Both the position numbers and the translations under genes were made by a program. This document shows positions 1 through 5,790 of a stretch of 15,241 nucleotides of DNA, piece after piece. This DNA is from Lachnospiraceae bacterium. GTDB taxonomy: Bacteria > Bacillota > Clostridia > Lachnospirales > Lachnospiraceae. Numbering within the stretch: the first letter of the stretch is position 1; each line of letters starts with the position of its first letter. The notes below the pieces were generated by a model. The model ran no database searches, had not been told where the DNA came from, and saw nothing but the letters and a program-made list of their open reading frames with translations. Location: NCBI GenBank assembly GCA_009774395.1, contig VSNQ01000112.1, forward strand, positions 1 to 15,241, read 5' to 3'.

Positions 1-1
1 G

Positions 2-76
2 ATAGAGTTGTGGGGATTGAACGTGCAGACGGATGTGGAGGCTAAAAAAAACTTCGCCCAACTGAGCGGGAAATGA
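2..76 (+). CDS. C-terminal end of a phage tail-region protein (partial)
   Basis: Only the last 24 codons are inside the window (ending FAQLSGK), so the gene enters from the left. The stop codon overlaps the ATG of the next gene as ATGA, the usual translational coupling of phage late genes. No domain is visible in so short a piece. The assignment rests on the neighbour, which resembles a small protein found just before the tape-measure gene in Clostridia siphovirus prophages. By position this would be a tail protein or tail assembly chaperone. It could equally be any gene that precedes that small ORF. Confidence 0.45.
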   Translation: MELWGLNVQTDVEAKKNFAQLSGK

Positions 77-237
77 CAACGCCGCTGTTCCTTCTGCGGT
101 GTGTACAGCTAGGGCTTTCGATAGCAGACTTGGAGCTGCTCTCCATCGGGCTTATCAATGATATGTACTGCGAGAGCAGGAATGACTCATTTTCCTACGC
201 TGTACTTGGCGATCAGGCCGCAATGGACGCATTTTGA
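73..237 (+). CDS. Small phage tail-region protein (54 aa)
   Basis: A 54-residue protein starting MTTPLFLLRC, rich in Leu/Ile in the first 30 residues and acidic at the end (ending AAMDAF). From memory, short proteins with this MTTPLFLLRC...GL..DL.LL..G...DM pattern are common in Clostridia prophages between the tail chaperone and the tape-measure gene. Their function is unknown, and a role in tail assembly is only inferred from position. The start is fixed by the 4-base overlap with the upstream stop codon. No tape-measure gene follows: phage sequence stops here, so this is probably the ragged end of a broken prophage. Confidence 0.6.
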   Translation: MTTPLFLLRCVQLGLSIADLELLSIGLINDMYCESRNDSFSYAVLGDQAAMDAF

Positions 238-246
238 TTGAAAAAA

Positions 247-285
247 CAGCCTTTTTCTGCTATGATTGGTAGTGGAAAAGGGCTG
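247..285 (-). terminator. Hairpin with T-run, terminator orientation on - strand
   Basis: Positions 247-257 pair with 275-285 over 11 bp (one G-T pair) around a 17-nt loop. A run of six A lies just left of the stem, so read on the minus strand the stem is followed by six T. That is the layout of a rho-independent terminator for leftward transcription. No leftward gene lies immediately to its right, so it may be a relic of the rearrangement that joined the phage fragment to the lipoprotein gene. Confidence 0.45.
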
Positions 286-328
286 TAAGTATGACTTACA
301 AGTCGCAATTTATCGGAGGAAAACATTC

Positions 329-901
329 ATGAAAAAGATTACTTCAATGATTGGTATTATAATTTTTTTATTCCTTATAACATCATGTAACCATAAAGAT
401 GTTGAAGATATTTCTGCTGATACAACTCAGCAGGTAGAAGAAACTAAAAATCAACATATTGAATCGCAGGAAATTATTGAAACAGATTCTTTGAGTTGGC
501 TTGAAATTACAGAGGATGGAGTTAATGAGGAACTTTATTTGGAAAATTTAGATGCAGAAGTATTAGAAGCAGTTGCTACGAAACTTCGAGCATTAGTTGA
601 AGAAGAAGTCGAAGCAGAGCGGGAAAATCCAGAAATAGTGATAACTGAAGGTTGGACAAGGGTATTTGACAGTGAACAATATAATGAAGTGCTGAATATG
701 GGTGAGTCGGCTATGAAGCCGTTATATTGGATTATCTACAAAAGTCCGAATGCGGGAATGTATGAATATATTTGTGCAACTGCATTATATGAATTGTCTG
801 GTTATGATTTCACAAATGAGGATGGGAGTCTTACATGGGTCAATTCCAAAGAATTTCTTGATAGATTCAATGAAAAAATTTTAAGCGATAGAAAAAGATA
901 A
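329..901 (+). CDS. Putative lipoprotein of unknown function (190 aa)
   Basis: The start at 329 is chosen because GGAGGA at 315-320 sits 8 nt before it and the protein then begins with a clean lipoprotein signal: MKK, a hydrophobic stretch at residues 8-17 and the lipobox ITSC with the lipidated cysteine at residue 20. An upstream in-frame start at 266 would spoil the signal. After the cysteine comes an acidic linker of about 60 residues rich in Glu, Gln and Thr, then a compact C-terminal part (residues ~115-185) rich in Trp and Tyr. I do not recognise the family. The helical C-terminal part with a conserved-looking ALYELSGYDF segment could be HEAT-like, but this is a guess. It stands alone between a phage remnant and a recombinase remnant, so it may be cargo of a mobile element. 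Expected location: outer face of the cytoplasmic membrane. Confidence 0.75.
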   Translation: MKKITSMIGIIIFLFLITSCNHKDVEDISADTTQQVEETKNQHIESQEIIETDSLSWLEITEDGVNEELYLENLDAEVLEAVATKLRALVEEEVEAERENPEIVITEGWTRVFDSEQYNEVLNMGESAMKPLYWIIYKSPNAGMYEYICATALYELSGYDFTNEDGSLTWVNSKEFLDRFNEKILSDRKR

Positions 902-942
902 CTTCCAGTTTGTGGAATTATAGCCGGCTAAAAACTGAATAA

Positions 943-1059
943 CCGCCGTTGCAAGAGCGGCACACCAAGACAGGAAAGGAAGCCCTTGACGGGAAACGCC
1001 GCAGACAGGAAATCGAACTCTATTACTCTTTTGTCGGCAAGGTAGAATTGCCCGACTAA
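943..1059 (+). pseudogene. 3' remnant of a DUF4368-type large serine recombinase
   Basis: An open frame without a start codon runs from just after a TAA at 940 to a TAA at 1057. It encodes about 38 residues, including the segment RRRQEIELYYSFVGKVELPD. The pattern basic-QEIE-x-YY-x-FVGK at the very end of a protein is what I remember from the C-terminal DUF4368 region of large serine recombinases carried by Clostridia conjugative and mobilizable elements. The catalytic domain is absent: upstream is the lipoprotein gene. I therefore read it as the stump of a deleted integrase gene. The match is from memory and the fragment is short. Confidence 0.45.
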
Positions 1060-1206
1060 AGCCCGACCAGTCCTACAGTCAGACGGGCAAAGAACGGCAA
1101 AATTTTTTACACTTCTTTTACTTCTTTATCTCACACGAGCAAAAGACCAACGGTTATAAACTGATAATTTTTTCAAAAGCCTAATTAAAATATCCCAAAA
1201 TAAGGG

Positions 1207-1261
1207 TTGACATCTTAAGACTATTATGATAGTCTATTATCACAGACTATTTCAATAGTCT
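1207..1261 (+). promoter_or_regulatory. blaI-like promoter with two palindromic operators
   Basis: A perfect -35 box TTGACA lies at 1207-1212. Two 18-bp dyads follow: AGACTAT-N4-ATAGTCT at 1218-1235 and AGACTATT-TC-AATAGTCT at 1244-1261. Their centres are 26 bp apart. No -10 stands at ideal spacing: TAGTCT at 1230 has a 17-bp spacer but matches poorly, while TATTAT at 1235 matches well with a 22-bp spacer. Two equal dyads on the promoter of a blaI-like gene are the expected autorepression layout for this family. The half-site ACTAT differs from the TACA/TGTA core of classical BlaI, MecI and CopY operators. Confidence 0.7.
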
Positions 1262-1344
1262 TCTAAACTATGGAGATTGAACCACCCCATATTTTCCCAT
1301 ATTTAGACGATTATACTCATCCAGAAAGGAGCTTTGATTTCACA

Positions 1345-1698
1345 ATGAAACTATTTGATTCCGAACTAAAAGTGATGGAAGTCTTGTGGGAACAAGGCGA
1401 TAAGCCTGCCCGCGAAATTGTGGATGTACTGTCAGAACGTATTGGCTGGAATAAAAATACCACCTATACCGTGATTAAAAAGTGCATTGAAAAAGGCGCG
1501 ATTGCACGCGAGGAGCCAAACTTCCTGTGCAAGCCGCTGATTACCAAAGATGAAGTTGCGCAGAGCGAAACTGAACAGCTTATCGACAAAATGTTCGGCG
1601 GCTCCAGTGAACTGTTTTTCTCATCATTTCTAAAAAACCAAGGGATTTCGGAAGCGGATGCTGCCCGTCTTTCCCAAATGATTAAGGAGGCAAAATAA
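1345..1698 (+). CDS. BlaI/MecI/CopY-family winged-helix repressor
   Basis: A 117-residue protein beginning MKLFDSELKVMEVLWEQG, the standard N-terminus of the Penicillinase_R family. The winged-helix DNA-binding domain covers residues ~1-70 (recognition region around WNKNTTYTVIKKCIEKG). A C-terminal dimerisation region follows at ~75-115. The start at 1345 is preferred over the ATG at 1270 because it matches family length and has AAAGGAG at 1325-1331, although the 13-nt spacing is long. By family knowledge, dimers hold the promoter shut until the partner M56 protease triggers cleavage of the repressor. The stop codon lies 1 nt before the protease gene, whose AAGGAGG site is inside this gene's end, so the two are co-translated. 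The regulated target may be only this pair: no beta-lactamase or cell-wall gene is in the window. Confidence 0.9.
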   Translation: MKLFDSELKVMEVLWEQGDKPAREIVDVLSERIGWNKNTTYTVIKKCIEKGAIAREEPNFLCKPLITKDEVAQSETEQLIDKMFGGSSELFFSSFLKNQGISEADAARLSQMIKEAK

Positions 1699-1699
1699 T

Positions 1700-3355
1700 A
1701 TGCTGCATTTCACAATGAAAATGCCGTTTTCTCTAATGGCATTCTATGGAAGTATTATGATACTGATTGTTCTGCTGCTGCGCGGTTTACTAAAAAACAA
1801 ACTGCCAAAATTTGTATTTCCTGTACTTTGGTGTGTAGTGCTTGTGCGCCTGCTTGTGCCGTTTTCTTTAAGCAGCCCATTAAGCATTAAATTAACCGAA
1901 GATTCTCCGCTGTGGCTGCCCGTTCAGTTTGCCAACAGACTGTTAGAGCAATATGAAACAAACGAAGCATTTAGCATAGCTGCTCTAACCCAAGGCACAA
2001 GTGTTGCTGACTCTGTTATGGAAGCCGCTGTTGTAGAGGACATTGCAAGCACGGCTAAACAAGGCACAAGCGCTGCTGACTCTGTTATGGAAACCGCTGT
2101 TGTAGAGGACATTGCAAGCACGGCTGAAAATACGAAAACCATTCTTGTTTCTGAAAGTGAAACAGGCGCTTCGATTTTTCCGCGGTATATTCCACTGATT
2201 CCAATTTATTTTATTGGGATTTTTGTCACTGTTGGAATTTTATTATTGCAAAAATACCGCTACAGTGCCAAGCTAAAAAACCGTCTGTTAATCGAACATA
2301 ACAACACAATTAACACCCTTCTGCACGAAATGCAGATGGGGCATATTCTTGTATTTTCAAATGATGAAATTGCTTCCCCACTGGTCTGCGGACTGCTGAC
2401 GCCTTGCATTTATCTGCCCACGCGCATGGACTTCCAAAATACAGAATTGCTGCGCCATATTTTTACGCACGAAACCATGCACATCAAACGCAAGGATAAC
2501 TGGATAAAAGCAGTTATGCTGCTTGCACTCTGCCTAAACTGGTATAATCCGCTTGTCTGGATGATGTCCAAATGCCTTTCTGCGGATTTAGAAGCCGCGT
2601 GCGATGAAGCGGTGCTTCGACTGTATCCGGATGAAGATCAGCGAAAAAGTTATGCGTTCAGCCTGCTTGCTATGGCAATTACTGGAAATCGTCCCACGCT
2701 ATTGTATAGTGCTTTTTCCAAAACGGAAGTGGAAAAGCGGATTCAAAGCATTTTGCAGTATAAAAAGGCATCATCCCTATTGCTGATCACGGCAGTCCTT
2801 TTTGTAGCTGGCAGCACTACCGCCTTTGCAACCAGTATACAGGCGCCATTTTCCACCCGTTTAAGCGGATACTGTGCAAGCGGCTATTCTCGCTGGGCTG
2901 TTACCGTAGAGCTTACCCGCGATATTGCTTTAGGTCAAGATCCGCAGAAGCGTGCAACGGATATCGTTTTTGATATTCTGCGAGCAGATACCACTGATGA
3001 TCCAGACATCATTAGACCACAAATACAAACTGCCTTGTCCAATGCTTTTCACGTAGAAAAAAGCGCGTTCCGTGTCGAATTCAGCCTTTCGCTCAGCGAT
3101 GAGGAACGGGAACAGGAATATATCACATGGAATCTCTCAAAAGATCAACAGGGCTGCTTCCTATATAAAGGGGAACCTGTCCGCATCTATATAGACGAAA
3201 TGATCGGTTTCTATCAGTCAAGGGAAGAAGGCACAATTGATATTATTGTGCGCCGTGACCGATTGGGAAAAATTACGGATATTTTAGTACAGCGTCAAGG
3301 CGATGCGGATTTCGGGCTACGTCAAGATTATCCGAAGCTGCAGATGGACATTTAA
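1700..3355 (+). CDS. BlaR1-like M56 membrane metalloprotease, non-penicillin-binding sensor
   Basis: 551 residues. Predicted membrane helices lie at ~8-26, 36-56, 164-184 and 356-377. Between helices 3 and 4 is the cytoplasmic peptidase M56 domain with the zinc motif HETMH (257-261) and the third ligand region E298-AACDE. In BlaR1 this domain inactivates the BlaI repressor after signal binding. The extracytoplasmic C-terminal part (~380-551) is only ~170 residues. I find no SxxK, SxN or KTG motif of a penicillin-binding domain, so the signal is probably not a beta-lactam acylating this protein. The loop between helices 2 and 3 is enlarged by two near-identical 23-residue copies (98-143). The gene follows the repressor by 1 nt and ends facing the M18 gene. 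The assignment as an M56 sensor-protease is firm; its ligand is unknown. Confidence 0.88.
   Translation: MLHFTMKMPFSLMAFYGSIMILIVLLLRGLLKNKLPKFVFPVLWCVVLVRLLVPFSLSSPLSIKLTEDSPLWLPVQFANRLLEQYETNEAFSIAALTQGTSVADSVMEAAVVEDIASTAKQGTSAADSVMETAVVEDIASTAENTKTILVSESETGASIFPRYIPLIPIYFIGIFVTVGILLLQKYRYSAKLKNRLLIEHNNTINTLLHEMQMGHILVFSNDEIASPLVCGLLTPCIYLPTRMDFQNTELLRHIFTHETMHIKRKDNWIKAVMLLALCLNWYNPLVWMMSKCLSADLEAACDEAVLRLYPDEDQRKSYAFSLLAMAITGNRPTLLYSAFSKTEVEKRIQSILQYKKASSLLLITAVLFVAGSTTAFATSIQAPFSTRLSGYCASGYSRWAVTVELTRDIALGQDPQKRATDIVFDILRADTTDDPDIIRPQIQTALSNAFHVEKSAFRVEFSLSLSDEEREQEYITWNLSKDQQGCFLYKGEPVRIYIDEMIGFYQSREEGTIDIIVRRDRLGKITDILVQRQGDADFGLRQDYPKLQMDI
1991..2128 (+). repeat. Two tandem 69-bp repeats inside the M56 gene
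   Basis: Copies at 1991-2059 and 2060-2128 differ at only a few positions. Each encodes 23 residues running from QGTS to IASTA plus K or E, so the frame is kept. The near-identity shows a recent duplication. It lies in the predicted extracytoplasmic loop between membrane helices 2 and 3. Confidence 0.97.
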
Positions 3356-3430
3356 ACAAGTAATTGTCATGAGTAATTTATTAACAGTTCCTAAGTAGAA
3401 CTTCATTGCGAAACTATCACTAAATACCCA

Positions 3431-4744
3431 TTACTGCACTGCAAAAAATACTTCTGCAAGTTTTACAAGATATTCGATATCCTGCGTTCCAGCAGTTTCA
3501 TAAGCAGAATGCATCGCAAGCTGTGGAAGCCCGATATCTGCGGCGGGCATAGATACCTGCGCCATTGCAAGATTGCCAAGCGTAGAACCGCCTTGAATAT
3601 CCGAGTGATTTGCATAGGTTTGTAATGGAATATTATTTTGTCTGCATAATTGTTTTATATATGCCGCCGAACACGCGTCGGTGGCATATTTCTGCCCGCC
3701 GTGATACTTTAATACAACGCCTTGATTAATATATGGACGATTTGTCGGGTCTGCTTTTCCGCTTTGGTTAGGATGACAGGCGTGCGCATTATCCGCACTT
3801 AACATAAAACTTCCCGCTTTCCATGTACGGGCTGTATTTGCTGATACACCAAGCCCATCTGCAATATTCTCCAAAGTATCCCGAAACAATGTCGAATCTG
3901 CTCCCTGTCTGGTAAGACTTCCAACCTCCTCATTATCAAATACTGCAAGCACATCAATAAAATGCTTCGACTCTGCGTTTAAAATTCCTTTCATTCCGGC
4001 AAAAACACAAGCAAGATCATCATAGCGCGCAGACATAATCAGTTCATTCTTTCTGCCTGCCAGCACTGCCTTCTCACTATTTTCCACAAAAAGATCGGAA
4101 GCAAGAATATCCTCTGCTGTATATGCTTCTCCCGTTTCCTGTGTTAATGCCTGTGCAAGCAGTTCTTGAAGGATTCCTGTCGTTTTCTCCTTTTCATGGT
4201 CTAGCAGCGTAAGCAATGGAATCATATTTGTCTGTGCTTTCAATACACCGCCGTTATTTTGCTCTCTATCCATATGAATCGCAAGATTGGGAATAATGCA
4301 GAGATTATCCTTTAACCGAATAGGATAAGAAACGATTTCTCCGTTTTGTTCCACACATACCCTGCCGGCAATGGTAAGCGGGCGATCCATCCACGTAGAG
4401 AGAATCATGCCGCCGTATTTTTCTGTATTTACGCAGACGTAAATCCCCTCTTTTGTCATCTCTGGATTTTCTTTGACTTTAAATGCCGGCGAGTCGGAGT
4501 GTGCCGCAAATACATGGAATCCTTGTATTTCCGACACGCTGCAATTCGGAATCCGAAACGCCATAATTGAGGAATCGTTGCGCACGCAGTAATACGCTTT
4601 CCCAGATTCAAGCTGCCAAATACTGGTTTCCTTTACTTCTTGAAAGCCCGCTACCTGCAAGCAGTTCCTAACATTTGCAACAGCATGGAAACTGGTTAAG
4701 CTGTTGTCAAGAAATTGCATGAGTTCATTGATTATTTGTGTCAT
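3431..4744 (-). CDS. apeB: M18-family aminopeptidase (aspartyl aminopeptidase type)
   Basis: 437 residues, the normal length for bacterial ApeB. The dizinc site of M18 peptidases is complete by motif: H82 in AAHSDSP, D242 in ARYDD, E272/E273 in DNEEVGS, D318 in SADNAH and H412 near the C-terminus in AMHS. The family forms large cytosolic dodecamers that remove acidic and other N-terminal residues from peptides. There is no signal peptide. A Shine-Dalgarno-like AAAGGAAC lies about 11 nt before the ATG. The gene follows the Rpn-OLD-MotA/FliG run on the same strand, but a large hairpin separates them, so it is probably housekeeping and transcribed separately. It converges with the M56 gene on its other side (75-bp gap). 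Confidence 0.93.
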   Translation of the reverse strand: MTQIINELMQFLDNSLTSFHAVANVRNCLQVAGFQEVKETSIWQLESGKAYYCVRNDSSIMAFRIPNCSVSEIQGFHVFAAHSDSPAFKVKENPEMTKEGIYVCVNTEKYGGMILSTWMDRPLTIAGRVCVEQNGEIVSYPIRLKDNLCIIPNLAIHMDREQNNGGVLKAQTNMIPLLTLLDHEKEKTTGILQELLAQALTQETGEAYTAEDILASDLFVENSEKAVLAGRKNELIMSARYDDLACVFAGMKGILNAESKHFIDVLAVFDNEEVGSLTRQGADSTLFRDTLENIADGLGVSANTARTWKAGSFMLSADNAHACHPNQSGKADPTNRPYINQGVVLKYHGGQKYATDACSAAYIKQLCRQNNIPLQTYANHSDIQGGSTLGNLAMAQVSMPAADIGLPQLAMHSAYETAGTQDIEYLVKLAEVFFAVQ

Positions 4745-4787
4745 GATGATGTTTGTTCCTTTCTTAACCTAAAATTCTCTTATATTC

Positions 4788-4877
4788 AAAAACGATTAGA
4801 TTTTCCTTTCTACACAACACATATTGTCCGCTTGTGCAAAATGGGTTGTATAGAAACTGGAAAATCTTAACGTTTTT
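4788..4877 (-). terminator. Long imperfect hairpin after the MotA/FliG-like gene (terminator or MITE-like)
   Basis: The left arm 4788-4818 and right arm 4845-4877 are imperfect inverted repeats of ~31-33 nt. The outer AAAAACG, the inner GATTTTCC and the distal TTTCTA-CAAC blocks all pair. On the minus strand the structure begins directly at the stop codon of the upstream gene and ends in CGTTTTTGA, so it could terminate that transcript. The arms are long and A/T-ended like a small inverted-repeat element, and part of the left arm recurs at 13441-13462, which argues for a dispersed element. Confidence 0.6.
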
Positions 4878-5722
4878 CAGTATACTTTACATATTTCGCC
4901 GGATTTTTGTAATTGGTGGATAATAGACAGCATTTTTGCTATACTGTCACAGATTTCTGTTTCATTAATCGGAGGGTTAAAGACAACGTCCTCCATTATA
5001 ATATTTTTTGTTCGTTTACTAATATTATCCAGTAGTTTGCTTTGCATTTTGCAATGCTTTTCCCCTTTTAAAGCATATACGCAAACCGCCCAAGTACGGT
5101 TATCTATGTCGCGCGCTATCCGTTGTATTGATGGATTGGGATACATTTGCAACTGATTTTCTAAATCGGATATGCTTTTCAGCGTATTTTCAGAACTAAA
5201 TTGGGTGGAAATATTCGAGAATTTTTCTGTTATTGCGTTCTCGTAGCGAATATGAGATTGCTTTTCTCTTATTGCATTCTCGTAGCGTATTTGGGATTTC
5301 TTTTCTCTCTCGTCTGCCCATGCTTTATATTCTTCACACACCTCTATTGGTATTAGACTAAGTAATATTTTTTCTAATAACTTAGGATGCTCTCCGGACT
5401 GTATTCCCAATATCCCTCTTAGATATATATAATATATCATAGCCTGCACATCCTCTGGCGCATCTGTCCAGTATTTATTTGTCGCAATCTCCGCAATGAT
5501 AACAGGATCTGTTCCATCTATCATCAATGTAATCAGTTGTTTTGCGTAGTCGGATTCTATATTTTCTACTATTTCCTCCAATGCCAGCAAGCCTCTCTGC
5601 CGTGCGGTTTCAGCAAGCATTATAATCTGTTCTGCGGATTGTAGCAGTTTGTTTTTGGTATCTGTTGCTTTCTTTAACTTCGCAATAGCGTCACGGCGCA
5701 CATCATCTATTATTTTTTCCAT
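4877..5722 (-). CDS. Soluble MotA-loop-like / FliG C-terminal-like fusion protein
   Basis: 281 residues from the ATG at 5722, chosen because GGAGGT lies 9-10 nt upstream; an in-frame ATG at 5743 precedes that site. Residues ~25-85 resemble the cytoplasmic part of the stator protein MotA: a helix, then RGLLALEE (44-51), then LMIDGTDP (66-73). Residues ~140-170 form a charged linker with two 13-residue repeats. Residues ~195-280 resemble the FliG C-terminal domain, with IQRIARDID, YALKG, LDNISKR and a terminal LQKSGEI. MotA's membrane helices and FliG's other domains are missing, and there is no signal peptide. In flagella these two parts are the stator and rotor surfaces that touch each other. 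No flagellar gene is nearby. The gene is third in a run with an Rpn protein and an OLD nuclease, 68 bp after the latter. Function unknown; domain calls are by eye. Confidence 0.7.
   Translation of the reverse strand: MEKIIDDVRRDAIAKLKKATDTKNKLLQSAEQIIMLAETARQRGLLALEEIVENIESDYAKQLITLMIDGTDPVIIAEIATNKYWTDAPEDVQAMIYYIYLRGILGIQSGEHPKLLEKILLSLIPIEVCEEYKAWADEREKKSQIRYENAIREKQSHIRYENAITEKFSNISTQFSSENTLKSISDLENQLQMYPNPSIQRIARDIDNRTWAVCVYALKGEKHCKMQSKLLDNISKRTKNIIMEDVVFNPPINETEICDSIAKMLSIIHQLQKSGEICKVY
5231..5308 (-). repeat. Two tandem 39-bp repeats encoding 13-residue units
   Basis: Units 5231-5269 and 5270-5308 encode SHIRYENAITEKF and SQIRYENAIREKQ in the linker of the MotA/FliG-like protein. The duplication keeps the reading frame and lengthens a charged, probably helical spacer between the two domains. 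Confidence 0.9.
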
Positions 5723-5790
5723 TTTGCTTTTACCTCCTTCCACAGTTTATAGGCTTTTCAATAGTTTATTATGTTTAATAAACACAAAAA

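Larger units (their letters stand above)
902..1344. other. Intergenic stretch between lipoprotein and blaI-like genes
   Basis: This stretch holds the recombinase remnant (943-1059), then about 145 bp of AT-rich sequence (1060-1206) in which I see no gene or convincing terminator, then the blaI-like promoter and operators (1207-1261). An in-frame ATG at 1270 could extend the repressor by 25 codons, but it has no ribosome binding site and lies just outside the second operator, so I treat 1262-1344 as leader. Confidence 0.6.

Noticed and set aside
1061..1088. GCCCG/CGGGC inverted repeat after the recombinase remnant as a terminator
   Set aside because: Only 5 bp pair across an 18-nt loop and the T-rich stretch is about 15 bp further on.
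1270..1344. Upstream ATG at 1270 as the start of the BlaI-type protein
   Set aside because: It lacks a ribosome binding site, directly follows the second operator, and adds 25 residues not found at the N-terminus of this family.
1924..2142. Minus-strand open frame opposite the M56 repeat region
   Set aside because: It is the complement of the duplicated segment, has no ribosome binding site and no independent support.
3380..3393. ATTAACAGTTCCT shared with the element upstream of the LacI gene
   Set aside because: A 13-nt match is expected by chance in a window of this size.
3386..3402. Hairpin AGTTC/GAACT between the convergent M56 and M18 genes as a terminator
   Set aside because: The stem is only 5 bp of AT-rich pairs with no T-run; too weak to support.
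4877..5722. MotA/FliG-like protein as a Zorya component
   Set aside because: Zorya ZorA is a membrane protein paired with ZorB. This protein has no membrane helices and no MotB-like partner.
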